64,000 nucleotides of DNA, from positions 186,001 through 250,000 of the forward strand of contig NZ_FNFO01000001.1 in NCBI RefSeq assembly GCF_900100765.1. Direction: 5' to 3'. Below the pieces are notes generated by a model, which saw only the letters and a list, made by a program, of their open reading frames with translations, did not search any database and was not told the origin of the DNA. The position numbers and the translations under genes are program-made. Shown piece after piece: positions 25,285-33,873 of the stretch (position 1 is the first letter of the stretch; each line of letters opens with the position of its first letter). Source of the stretch: Catalinimonas alkaloidigena. Its GTDB lineage: Bacteria > Bacteroidota > Bacteroidia > Cytophagales > Flexibacteraceae.

Positions 25285-25773
25285 ATTACAAAGATGCAGT
25301 GGGATATGGAAAAGCGTAACCTTCCTCTGGGATTAGGCTTTGATACGACATGCATTTATATAAAAATTTTAGATTATGTTTAATATTGACGAATTATAGC
25401 CTTTTGTGTTTTTTCCCTACAACCGCTTTAGGATGGCAGAAAGGCCCTTGAAATCTCTTCGGTACTTCGTAAGGAAATCTTATCTGTCGGCACGAATAAA
25501 AAGGCATTTAGCGGGAATCAGCGTCGCATTTTGCGCGATGTTCCTCATTTTGGGGATGCTAATGTAGCTGATCGTGAGGTACTTGATGAACGTCTGAAGT
25601 AGCGAGGTGGACTTGTCAAAAGCCACATATCCCAATCACATTCCCCAGATTTCCTTTCATACGTTGAGTACTGATCCGTCTAGTAGTTTCTGTCAAGGTG
25701 TGTGTCCCCAGTTCTGGTATTGACTTCTCGTTTTGTGGAGCCATTTTTTGCGAGAAGTCAATACGGAACGCCT
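25285..25773. other. Intergenic region without a recognised gene
   Basis: 489 bases, AT-rich in the first 150. The only open frame (61 codons on the minus strand, reaching into the cytochrome gene) resembles nothing known. The notable structure is a perfect 14-bp inverted repeat, GTATTGACTTCTCG (25717-25730) and its complement (25751-25764), around a 20-base spacer. It lies 10 bases past the stop of the cytochrome gene but has no following T run on that strand. Confidence 0.6.
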
Positions 25774-26322
25774 TTACAGCCCATGCTGACGCTGTTTCCA
25801 AGCCGTGTAGTCCGGTACGCTATCGCCGGTCTGCGCCACCACGTGGTCGTAATCGACATAGCTCATGATCGCAAAAACCTCCTCTTCCGTCAGAAAATCG
25901 TGGTTAGGCATGAACTGTCTGTAGCGTTCGTATAGCGCCACGGCCGCCGGATCGCCGCTTTCGACGACCGCCTGCGGTCCCCGCACAAAGCGAATCAGCC
26001 AGTCCAGGTCGTGTCGTTCGGCAACGTTCTTCAGAGGGGGACCTACCACGATTTCTTGGATAGCATGGCACTGGGTACAATTGGCTTGGAAAAGTTGTTG
26101 ACCTTCTGACACGACCTTGATGCCTGTTTCCGCAAGCGAGTCTCCAAGAGAACCGAAATGGATCGCTTCGTTAGTGACACCGCATCTGAAGTACGATTCT
26201 TCCGGAGTCTCTTTCTCGAGTTGGATCCGGTACAACTCAAAGCCCGTGAGGGTGATGAGTGTGAACACGGCCACGAGCAGAAGGAGTGTGGCGATCCAGA
26301 ATTTGGTTACGATTTCTGACAT
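25774..26322 (-). CDS. Membrane-anchored monohaem cytochrome c
   Basis: 182 residues. An N-terminal helix (FWIATLLLLVAVFTLITLTG) anchors the protein. The haem site is QANCTQCHAIQ (C-x-x-C-H) and the probable axial Met is in RQFMPNHDFLTEEEVFAIMS, a typical class I cytochrome c fold of about 90 residues. Between anchor and haem domain is a short extra segment with one Cys (YFRCGVTN). It should carry electrons on the periplasmic side. No oxidase or reductase gene is adjacent, so its partner is unknown. Confidence 0.85.
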   Translation of the reverse strand: MSEIVTKFWIATLLLLVAVFTLITLTGFELYRIQLEKETPEESYFRCGVTNEAIHFGSLGDSLAETGIKVVSEGQQLFQANCTQCHAIQEIVVGPPLKNVAERHDLDWLIRFVRGPQAVVESGDPAAVALYERYRQFMPNHDFLTEEEVFAIMSYVDYDHVVAQTGDSVPDYTAWKQRQHGL

Positions 26323-26583
26323 GATCGGAGGTAGTCGGGTGTTTGGCTAAAGTTACACCTCAACGCGTTATGCTTCGGCCGTAGAAAGCACTTTTTGCGC
26401 GGGGGCAGACGGGCAGACTTCCGGCCTCAGGTCAGCAAAGGAGCGAGGACGCAAGGCGTGCTCGGCCTTCTGGTGCAATTCCCGCGCAAAACCTACGTTT
26501 CCCGTTCAGCACGGGCTTTTTTTTTACTTTTACCAATCGGCTGAGTGTCAGTTGGTTTCGTCCTTGATTTATCTTATCCTTTC

Positions 26584-29274
26584 ATGAAAATAGGCATCTT
26601 CTTCGGTGGACCTTCGCGCGAGCGGGAAATCTCGTTTGCGGGCGGGCGTACCGTTTACGACAACCTCGATAAAAATGTATTTGAACCGGTGCCGGTGTTT
26701 GTGGACAGCTTCGGGCAATTCATTCTGCTTGACTGGCAGTACATCTACAAAGGCACCATCCGCGACTTTTACCCGCCCATTTCGGCCGTGCCACCGTCGC
26801 TGCGGGGTTTTCAGATTTACCTGGAGTCGCTGACGAATCCCGACCTGGAGGCCATTGCGCGGGAAGTGGGCCAGCCGTTGCAGCCGCATCAGTTCCGGCA
26901 GCATTTCGACTTTGCATTTCTGGCCCTCCACGGTCCTTACGGGGAGGACGGCAATATTCAGGGATTGCTGGAGTGGTACGGCATTCCGTATTCGGGCTGT
27001 GGCGTGCTGCCTTCGGCGATCGGGATCGACAAGGGCGCTCAGAAAGAACTAATGGCGCAGGCGGGTTTTGCCGGGCCTGATTTTACGCGGGTGAGCCGTA
27101 CGGCGTGGCTTGCCGAAACCGACAAAACCGCGCTGATGGACAGCCTGGTGGAAGATTTGGGTCTGCCACTCGTGGTAAAAGCGCCGCACCAGGGCTCGTC
27201 GATCGGCGTGTCGATCGTGGCGGAGGCCGACGTAACGAAATTTGCTGCCGCCGTCAACCGCAGCCTGTTCATTCAGGAACTGGCCAAAGCCGACTGGCAG
27301 TCGTGGGACGAAACCGGCAAAATCAACTACATCCGTACGCTGACCGACATTCGGGAAGGCATCGGGATGCCCGTTTGGGTGGGCCTGCCGGGCACGGACC
27401 TGCGCCTGATGCACCACCCGGAAGAATTGTATCATTACCTGGAACAGGATTTTCCGGGCGACCTGGTGCAGCTGATCAGCCCCGAGGGCGAAGATTCGGT
27501 GCTGGTCGAGTCGTTCATCCGGGGACAGGAATTTTCCTGCATCGTGATTCAGGACGAAAAAGGCAACCCGCTGGCGCTACCGCCGACCGGCATCATCAAA
27601 CGGGAAGACCTGTTCAACTACCGCTCGAAATACCTGCCCGGCATGAGCCGCAAGGTGACGCCTATCGACCTGCCCGAAGCGCAGCTGGAAGCCATCCGGC
27701 GGGAGTGCTGCCGTCTGTTCGAAACGCTGCACTGCAACGTTTACGCCCGCATCGACGGGTTTGTCTCCGAAACGGGCGAGATCTTTTTGAACGACCCGAA
27801 TACCACCTCGGGCATGCTGCCGTCGTCGTTTTTCTTCCACCAGGCTGCCGAGATCGGCTTGAATCCCTCGCAGTTTCTGACGTACATCATCCGTACTTCA
27901 CTGGCCGAGCGCATCAAAGCAGGGAAAAACGTGATCGCCCTGCACAAGCAGCTCGCCGGCCTCGATGCTCAACTGCAATCGCTGCAACAGGCTGTGGCCG
28001 AAAAGAAACGCGTGGCCGTGATTATGGGGGGCTTCTCGTCCGAGCGCCACATTTCAGTAGAAAGCGGCCGGAACATCTTCGAAAAACTGGCTTCTTCGAC
28101 CAAATACGAGGCCTTTCCGGTATTTCTGACCGGCTCGGAAGCGGAACACGAACTGTACCTGGTACCGGTCAACGTGATGCTGAAAGACAACGCCGACGAC
28201 ATTCGCGAAAAGGTGCATCACGTCGGGGAGGTGCATCCCATCCTGGCGAAGATCCGGAAAGAAGCGACCGCGGTGACGCAGAAATACGCGGGCAATCCGC
28301 TGAGTGCACCACAGCGCATCCGTTACGAACAACTCGCCGAGCGGGCCGATGTGGTCTTCATTGCGCTGCACGGACGCCCCGGCGAAGATGGCGCCGTTCA
28401 GACCGAACTAGAACGTGTCGGACTGCCCTACAACGGGTCGGGGGTGGCCAGCTCGCAGATCACGATCAACAAGTGGGAAACCAACGAACTGTTGGCACAA
28501 CATGGCGTCTCGGTGGCCAAGCACCGGCTGGTGGACAAAACGCTGTGGTTGCGGAACAAACCCGAAGCCCTGGCCGAAATCGAGGCCGAGTTTCGCTATC
28601 CGTTCATCACCAAACCGGCCGACGACGGCTGTAGCTCGGCGGTGAAAAAAATCAAGAATCGGGAAGAACTGGTGGCCTTCGGCAACATGATTTTCCGGGA
28701 GGCGGAACCGTTGCTGGACACCGAGGCGCAGACTCTGAAGCTGCAGGCCAACGAAGAATTTCCGCAGAAACAGCAGTTTCTGATCGAAGAGCTCATCACC
28801 CGCAACGGCGCGCTTCATTTCCTGGAGATCACGGGGGGCTTGCTAACGCGCCTCGACGACCAGGGCAACCGCGTCTACGAGGTGTTCGAGCCGTCGGAGG
28901 CGCTGGCGTCGGGCGAAGTACTGTCGCTGGAAGAGAAATTTCTGGCCGGCGAAGGGCAGAACATCACGCCCGCCCGCTTTGCCAGCACAACCGAGGCCTA
29001 CCGCGCCATTTCGGCGCAGGTCCGGAGCGAACTGGAAAAAGTAGCGCGTCTTCTGAACGTGGAGGGGTACGCTCGCATCGACGCCTTTGTCCGCATTTTT
29101 GAAGACAACCGTGCCGAAACGATCATCATCGAAGTGAACTCGCTGCCGGGCATGACGCCCGCAACGTGCATTTTCCACCAGACGGCCATCAATGGTTACA
29201 AGCCGTACCATTTTATCGATGCCATTCTGGAATACGGACAGCAGCGGCAACGTTCTCTGAACGTAAGTCACTAG
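26584..29274 (+). CDS. Double-length D-alanine-D-alanine ligase-like protein (two ATP-grasp ligase units)
   Basis: 896 residues from the ATG at 26584, about 2.5 times a usual Ddl. Unit 1 begins MKIGIFFGGPSREREISFAG and has LALHGPYGEDGNIQGLLEWY, LVVKAPHQGSSIGVSIV and YARIDGFVSETGEIFLNDPN then TTSGM. Unit 2 begins at about residue 476 with RVAVIMGGFSSERHISVESG and has ALHGRPGEDGAVQTELERVG, FITKPADDGCSS and IIIEVNSLPGMTP. Each unit thus carries the ligase N-domain, the ATP-grasp lysine region and the metal-binding strand. Unit 1 has D-P-N-T where ligases have E-x-N, and lacks the usual Pro-Gly, so its activity may differ. Expected reaction: ATP-dependent joining of D-amino acids for peptidoglycan precursors, or a related amide ligation. 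It is followed by GNAT and PASTA genes. Confidence 0.85.
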   Translation: MKIGIFFGGPSREREISFAGGRTVYDNLDKNVFEPVPVFVDSFGQFILLDWQYIYKGTIRDFYPPISAVPPSLRGFQIYLESLTNPDLEAIAREVGQPLQPHQFRQHFDFAFLALHGPYGEDGNIQGLLEWYGIPYSGCGVLPSAIGIDKGAQKELMAQAGFAGPDFTRVSRTAWLAETDKTALMDSLVEDLGLPLVVKAPHQGSSIGVSIVAEADVTKFAAAVNRSLFIQELAKADWQSWDETGKINYIRTLTDIREGIGMPVWVGLPGTDLRLMHHPEELYHYLEQDFPGDLVQLISPEGEDSVLVESFIRGQEFSCIVIQDEKGNPLALPPTGIIKREDLFNYRSKYLPGMSRKVTPIDLPEAQLEAIRRECCRLFETLHCNVYARIDGFVSETGEIFLNDPNTTSGMLPSSFFFHQAAEIGLNPSQFLTYIIRTSLAERIKAGKNVIALHKQLAGLDAQLQSLQQAVAEKKRVAVIMGGFSSERHISVESGRNIFEKLASSTKYEAFPVFLTGSEAEHELYLVPVNVMLKDNADDIREKVHHVGEVHPILAKIRKEATAVTQKYAGNPLSAPQRIRYEQLAERADVVFIALHGRPGEDGAVQTELERVGLPYNGSGVASSQITINKWETNELLAQHGVSVAKHRLVDKTLWLRNKPEALAEIEAEFRYPFITKPADDGCSSAVKKIKNREELVAFGNMIFREAEPLLDTEAQTLKLQANEEFPQKQQFLIEELITRNGALHFLEITGGLLTRLDDQGNRVYEVFEPSEALASGEVLSLEEKFLAGEGQNITPARFASTTEAYRAISAQVRSELEKVARLLNVEGYARIDAFVRIFEDNRAETIIIEVNSLPGMTPATCIFHQTAINGYKPYHFIDAILEYGQQRQRSLNVSH

Positions 29275-29278
29275 GACC

Positions 29279-29689
29279 GTGCAGATTGTGCTTCGCGAAG
29301 ATCGGGCGTTGCAACCCGGGCAGGTGCTGCCGCTGTACCGCGCCAACGGCTGGTCGTCGGCCGAGAAGCCGGAGGCCTTGATGGAAGCGTTGCGCCACTC
29401 GCACACGGTCATCACGGCCTGGGACGGCGATAAACTGGTGGGGTTGGGCAATGCCATCTCGGACGGATTTCTGGTGGTGTACTACCCCCACCTGTTGGTC
29501 GATCCGGCGTATCAGGGACGGGGCATCGGGCGGCAGATCGTGCAGCGGATGCAGGAAAAATACGGCCACTTCCATCAGCAGATGCTGGTGGCCGATGCCA
29601 ACGCGGTAGCCTTTTACCGGAAGTGCGGTTTTGAGCGGGCAGGCACCACGCAGGCTCTGTGGATTTACCAGGGGCACGAACACACCTGA
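29279..29689 (+). CDS. GNAT family N-acetyltransferase
   Basis: 136 residues from a GTG at 29279, four bases after the ligase stop, so the two genes are one transcript. HTVITAWDGDKLVGLGNAIS, then YYPHLLVDPAYQGRGIGRQI, carries the acetyl-CoA pyrophosphate loop (R/Q-x-x-G-x-G/A: YQGRGIGRQIV), and ANAVAFYRKCGFERAG is the usual GNAT C-terminal strand. It is cytoplasmic and compact. The substrate cannot be read from sequence; the position after a D-Ala ligase-like gene may point to an amino-acid or wall-precursor acceptor, but this is speculative. Confidence 0.85.
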   Translation: MQIVLREDRALQPGQVLPLYRANGWSSAEKPEALMEALRHSHTVITAWDGDKLVGLGNAISDGFLVVYYPHLLVDPAYQGRGIGRQIVQRMQEKYGHFHQQMLVADANAVAFYRKCGFERAGTTQALWIYQGHEHT

Positions 29690-29834
29690 AAAATCACACG
29701 GCACCGCAACGCGACGGGTTTGCACGTATCTTCGCGAGCGATTGTTCGTTATGAGTAGGTCACAGCGCGGCGCAGTGCCGACGTGTGAACGGCGTAGGAG
29801 AAGGATTCACGTTTTACTTTATACCAACTGACGT

Positions 29835-30617
29835 ATGTTTCGAGCCAACACCTGGCGGGATTTGCTGATTCACCTGGGCATCATTCTGGCCCTGTTTTTC
29901 CTCTTGATTCTGGGCTTCTTCTATTTCTACCTGCCCTGGTCCACGCATCACGGCGAATACATTACCGTGCCCGACGTGAAGGAAACCCAGCTGGACAACG
30001 GAATCAATGTGCTGGAAACCAGCGGACTCCGCTACCAGATCAGCGATTCGGTGTTCGATCCGACCAAGCCGAACTACACCGTGGTACAACAAAACCCGAC
30101 GGCCGGCAATCAGGTGAAACAGGGGCGGAAGGTCTACCTGACGGTCACCTCCGGCACGCCGCCCATCGTCAAAATGCCGTCGTTGCTGGGCCGTTCGCTG
30201 ATGAATGCGCAGAAAGAACTGACGAGCCTGGGGCTGCAAACCGGTAAGCTGGAATACAAACCCGATATGCAGGAAAATGCCATTCTGGAACAACGGTTTC
30301 AGGGAAAAGAAATCAAACCCGGCGACGAAATTCCGAAGGGTTCGAAGGTCGACCTGGTGATCGGCGATGGTTTGGGCAATCAGGTGTTTGCCATGCCCGA
30401 TCTGACCGGAAAAATGCTGGACGATGCTCGCTTCGAACTGGCCGGGTCGAGCCTGCAGGTGGGGGCCATCATTTACCAGAACGATCCGGACAAGGAACTG
30501 GGAACGATCATCCGGCAGAATCCTTCGCCCGGGCGCGACATCCGGGTGGGAGAAGAAGTAGACCTGTGGGTCGTCGGCTACGAACCGGAAGACGGCGAAC
30601 CGCCTCTCGAAAACTAA
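29835..30617 (+). CDS. PASTA-domain membrane protein
   Basis: 260 residues. After a short cytoplasmic start, one helix (DLLIHLGIILALFFLLILGF) leads to a periplasmic part with three PASTA repeats: about 45-110 (ITVPDVKETQLDNGINVLET and VVQQNPTAGNQVKQGRKVYL), 113-180 (KMPSLLGRSLMNAQKELTSL) and 187-250 (AMPDLTGKMLDDARFELAGS). PASTA modules bind peptidoglycan stems or beta-lactams in kinases and PBPs; here no kinase or transpeptidase domain is attached. A TACTTTAT sequence 14 bases before the ATG is a weak match to the -7 box. Location after a ligase-like gene supports a cell-wall role. Confidence 0.9.
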   Translation: MFRANTWRDLLIHLGIILALFFLLILGFFYFYLPWSTHHGEYITVPDVKETQLDNGINVLETSGLRYQISDSVFDPTKPNYTVVQQNPTAGNQVKQGRKVYLTVTSGTPPIVKMPSLLGRSLMNAQKELTSLGLQTGKLEYKPDMQENAILEQRFQGKEIKPGDEIPKGSKVDLVIGDGLGNQVFAMPDLTGKMLDDARFELAGSSLQVGAIIYQNDPDKELGTIIRQNPSPGRDIRVGEEVDLWVVGYEPEDGEPPLEN

Positions 30618-30710
30618 TCCTTCGCTCAGAAAAGAAACTCGGGTGGCCCGGCGTTATGGGTAGCGAGGTGTGATCAACCCTCGTGGCAAGTCGGCACACC
30701 CGTATCGCCT

Positions 30711-32615
30711 ATGCAACAACACAACGCTTTGTTTTTTACTATACCAGGCATAACGCGGCATAGCGGTTGGGTACTTCTGCTGTGGAGTCTCGCCGTACTG
30801 CGGGCGCAGGCGCAGGAACACCTAGAGCCGATTGCCGCACCACCCGCGGCATTCCCGCAAACGCTTTCCATTACGGCTGGGGATTCTACCCCGATTGGTC
30901 TGCCGTTTTTCGAAGATTTTACCCGTCATCACTACAAAACGTCTACCGCACCGGACACCGGCTACTGGGAGCCGGGCAGTGGCGTGACGGTAAATAACGC
31001 GCTGGCCGTCAACCCGCCGAGTTTCAACGCCGCTACGTTCGACGGCCTCGACGCAAACCAGCAACCTTACGTTTCGGCCGACAAACCGCCGCAGCAACTG
31101 ACCGATTCGTTGGTGTCGCGACGCATTGCCCTGGGTGGCCTGGCGGGTACAGGACAGGCCAATTCCGTTTATCTGAGCTTTGCCTGGCAGGCGGCCGGCC
31201 CGCCGGTGGTGCAGGCCCCAAGCGGACAGGAAGATTCGCTGGTGGTGCAGTTTCGTAGGCCGGATGGTGCCTGGGTTACGTTCTGGATGAAGAATGCGCA
31301 GATCCGTCGCCCGTTCCGGCAGGAAATTATTCAAGTGCCGAACGACTACCTGCACGATCAGTTCCAGTTTCGATTTCTGAACTACGGTCGGCCCAACGGC
31401 AACTACGACGTCTGGCACGTCGACTATATCTACCTGAATGCCAATCGGTACGCGGGCGATACCCTTTACATCAACCGCGAAGAATTCGCGATCAGTACCG
31501 GACCTACGCGCCTGCTACGCGACTACACCGCGATTCCTTACGAACAGTTCCAGGCCTTTACGTCGCGCCAAACCGCCGACTCGGTCTACATCACCGCCAA
31601 CTTGCTGGGGACGCAGCGTCCGCTGGCCTATAACGTCTCGATTCGCAATGCGGACGACGACGTCGAACTGCGCAACCTTCGGGTGGAAAATCTGGTGACG
31701 CCGCCTTCGTACAAGCAGCAGATCCGCCTCGGCGTGCCGATCGACGACGCGCTGGTGCGGCAAGTAACTCAGGAGCCCACTACCCTGGAGTATCGGTTTA
31801 TGCTGGATGCCAGCGGGGTCACCGATCCGGCGCGGCTGAACAATGACACGGCGGCGGTGCGGGCCACGTTTGGCGACTATTACGCGTACGACGACGGAAG
31901 TGCAGAGCTGGCCTATTTCCTGGATTACGGTCAGTTTGCCCTGGCTTTCTACGCACCTAAACGCGACACGCTGACGCACGTACAGTTTTACTTTGCACAA
32001 ACCAAAACCAGTGGTTCGGGACGGAGTTTCCAACTGAAGGTTTGGGACAGCCTGAACGCCGACACCGCGCGCTATACGCAGAACGTGACGGTGCAGTACA
32101 ACGGCGCAGCCTTCACGGAGTATAAACTCGACACGCCGCTGGTGGTGCAGGATACGTTCTACGTCGGTTATTTTCAGACGGGCTCCTCGTCGACGGCACC
32201 TGTGCGCGTCGGATTCGACGTCAACAACAAAACGCCCGATGCGGCTTACATCAACCTGGGCAGCCGCTGGACGACCTCCTCGGTTGATACGTCGGGGAAT
32301 TTCATGATTCGCCCGGTGTTGCGCTCTTCTGCCCCCGTGACCTCGACCCGTCCCGACCCGGCAGCGGCGGCTTTGCGGATTTATCCCAATCCTTCGTCCG
32401 AGTGGGTAAGGGTTTCTCCAGAAAATGTGTTGGGCATCACGCCCGAACGGCTACTTTTGCGCGACATGCTGGGGCGGGTTGTTTTGGTACAACCGGTGCA
32501 CCATCCTGACGATTACCGAATGGATGTGCGTCGGCTCCCGGCCGGTGTTTACGTCGTGCAATGTGAACTCAAGGGAGGTGGAGTCATCGCCCGCAAACTG
32601 ATTATTACCCGCTGA
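30711..32615 (+). CDS. Secreted protein with type IX secretion C-terminal sorting domain
   Basis: 634 residues. A signal segment follows a polar N-terminus (SGWVLLLWSLAVLRAQAQ). The body has beta-sandwich character (FLDYGQFALAFYAPKRDTLT, FQLKVWDSLNADTARYTQNV) without a catalytic motif. The last 80 residues, starting LRIYPNPSSEWVRVSPEN and including LLLRDMLGRVVLVQ, LPAGVYVVQCEL and ARKLIITR, are a typical Por/T9SS type A sorting domain, so the protein is exported through the outer membrane and attached or released. The stop overlaps the next start (TGATG). Confidence 0.88.
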   Translation: MQQHNALFFTIPGITRHSGWVLLLWSLAVLRAQAQEHLEPIAAPPAAFPQTLSITAGDSTPIGLPFFEDFTRHHYKTSTAPDTGYWEPGSGVTVNNALAVNPPSFNAATFDGLDANQQPYVSADKPPQQLTDSLVSRRIALGGLAGTGQANSVYLSFAWQAAGPPVVQAPSGQEDSLVVQFRRPDGAWVTFWMKNAQIRRPFRQEIIQVPNDYLHDQFQFRFLNYGRPNGNYDVWHVDYIYLNANRYAGDTLYINREEFAISTGPTRLLRDYTAIPYEQFQAFTSRQTADSVYITANLLGTQRPLAYNVSIRNADDDVELRNLRVENLVTPPSYKQQIRLGVPIDDALVRQVTQEPTTLEYRFMLDASGVTDPARLNNDTAAVRATFGDYYAYDDGSAELAYFLDYGQFALAFYAPKRDTLTHVQFYFAQTKTSGSGRSFQLKVWDSLNADTARYTQNVTVQYNGAAFTEYKLDTPLVVQDTFYVGYFQTGSSSTAPVRVGFDVNNKTPDAAYINLGSRWTTSSVDTSGNFMIRPVLRSSAPVTSTRPDPAAAALRIYPNPSSEWVRVSPENVLGITPERLLLRDMLGRVVLVQPVHHPDDYRMDVRRLPAGVYVVQCELKGGGVIARKLIITR

Positions 32616-33109
32616 TGCGGTACCAGCCTTTCGTTGTTTTACTGCTCTTTCTGGCCGGGCTTGTCGCTTGCGAACCCGGCGAATGTGAGTTGGGCGGCCA
32701 GCCCAAACCCGGCATCGATTTTCATACGTTCGTGCGAGACGACGTTGGCGATTCGCTCGTCGATACGCAAGTGTCGGTCCGGTTGCTTCGGATCGAATCT
32801 CCCGGCTTTTACAATCTGGTCGATAGCCTGGCCAGTAACGATACCCTGACCACATCGCTGCTCTCGCTGCCGTTGCCCCCCCGGGGCGATCAGGTGACGT
32901 ATTACCTGGAGTTTGTGGGGCAACCGTCGAGTGTGCTTGATACGTTAGTCTTGCACTACCGGGCACGGCCTGTGCTGGTGTCGTACGAATGCGGGTTTCT
33001 CACCAATTTCGATTCCCTGCGGGTGTTGAGCCACACGTTCGACTCGGTGCAGGTTCTGTTAGATACTGTCGATACGCAAAATGAAACCAACCTCCGGATC
33101 TACTTTTAA
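32615..33109 (+). CDS. DUF6452 family lipoprotein
   Basis: 164 residues. The signal peptide ends at a lipobox (LLFLAGLVAC then EPGECELGG), so it is a lipoprotein. The later segment LVLHYRARPVLVSYECGFLT NF-type motif (Y-E-C-G-F) is the hallmark of DUF6452, a Bacteroidota family of unknown function usually encoded beside a DUF6048 gene, as here. The ATG shares one base with the preceding stop, and the 3' end overlaps the DUF6048 gene by 29 bases. Confidence 0.78.
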   Translation: MRYQPFVVLLLFLAGLVACEPGECELGGQPKPGIDFHTFVRDDVGDSLVDTQVSVRLLRIESPGFYNLVDSLASNDTLTTSLLSLPLPPRGDQVTYYLEFVGQPSSVLDTLVLHYRARPVLVSYECGFLTNFDSLRVLSHTFDSVQVLLDTVDTQNETNLRIYF

Positions 33110-33794
33110 GGGCTGGATGGTGTTGGGACTGATGCTGCTGACGTCAGTGGCCACGGCGCAACGCTATACCAAAACCGATACGCTGGTCAGCCGGGGGCTT
33201 CGCGTCGGCCTCGACCTCTACGGACCGGTCTATACGTACCTGCGGCCGGAAGTGGTCTATCAGGGCGAGGGCAGTCTAGACTTGTGGATCGCCAAGAAAT
33301 ACTATGCCGTGCTGGAACCCGGTGTGTTCCGGTACAAGTACCAGTTCAGCAACCAATTGAGTAGTTTCGATTACCTGGCGCGTGGCTATTACGGACGCCT
33401 GGGGGTGGACGTCAACCTGTTGCAAGGCGAGGACATGGTTTACGTGGGGGCGCGTTACGGCCGAGCGGAATACCGTGAATCGTTTTCGAATATCATCATT
33501 GACCAGAGTGGGTATTTCGGAAGTGTGCAGGGAGCACCGGTGGACCGACGGTTGGTGGGCCACTGGGCCGAAATCGTAGGCGGGGTGCGGGTGCGACTCA
33601 AACCGCAGGTCTTCATCGGGTTTACCGGCCGCTTCAAATTCAAGATTGGCCTGAACGAAACCGAAGACCTGACTACCTTCCAGATTCCCGGATACGGCGT
33701 TTCCGATCGTCCCACGCGGTTGGGCATCAACTATTACCTGCTCTACAAATTCGGGAAAGCACCGGCACCCGCGGCACCTCTGAAGTTTCCCTGA
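33081..33794 (+). CDS. DUF6048 family outer-membrane beta-barrel protein
   Basis: 237 residues with a signal peptide (GWMVLGLMLLTSVATAQ). LRVGLDLYGPVYTYLRPEVV, RGYYGRLGVDVNLLQGEDMV, YVGARYGRAEYRESF and RLGINYYLLYKFGKAP are alternating strands of an eight-strand-type barrel and fit the DUF6048 family, for which no function is established. It overlaps the DUF6452 gene by 29 bases, and both are probably translated together. A role in outer-membrane biogenesis is only suggested by the conserved pairing. Confidence 0.78.
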   Translation: MKPTSGSTFKGWMVLGLMLLTSVATAQRYTKTDTLVSRGLRVGLDLYGPVYTYLRPEVVYQGEGSLDLWIAKKYYAVLEPGVFRYKYQFSNQLSSFDYLARGYYGRLGVDVNLLQGEDMVYVGARYGRAEYRESFSNIIIDQSGYFGSVQGAPVDRRLVGHWAEIVGGVRVRLKPQVFIGFTGRFKFKIGLNETEDLTTFQIPGYGVSDRPTRLGINYYLLYKFGKAPAPAAPLKFP

Positions 33795-33873
33795 GGCATT
33801 CGGACAAGACCGCACTTTTCTGAAACCGGGCCGATTTGCTACAAATCCCACGTGATTTTTGTAACATTGGCCG

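Noticed and set aside
25616-25801. 61-codon minus-strand frame containing the 14-bp inverted repeat
   Set aside because: It overlaps the cytochrome gene and has no similarity to a transposase or other family that I can see.
27105-28634. 509-codon plus-strand open frame inside the ligase gene
   Set aside because: It lies in another frame of a gene with clear motifs throughout, and its translation is Arg/Gly/Pro-rich without any domain, as expected from high GC.
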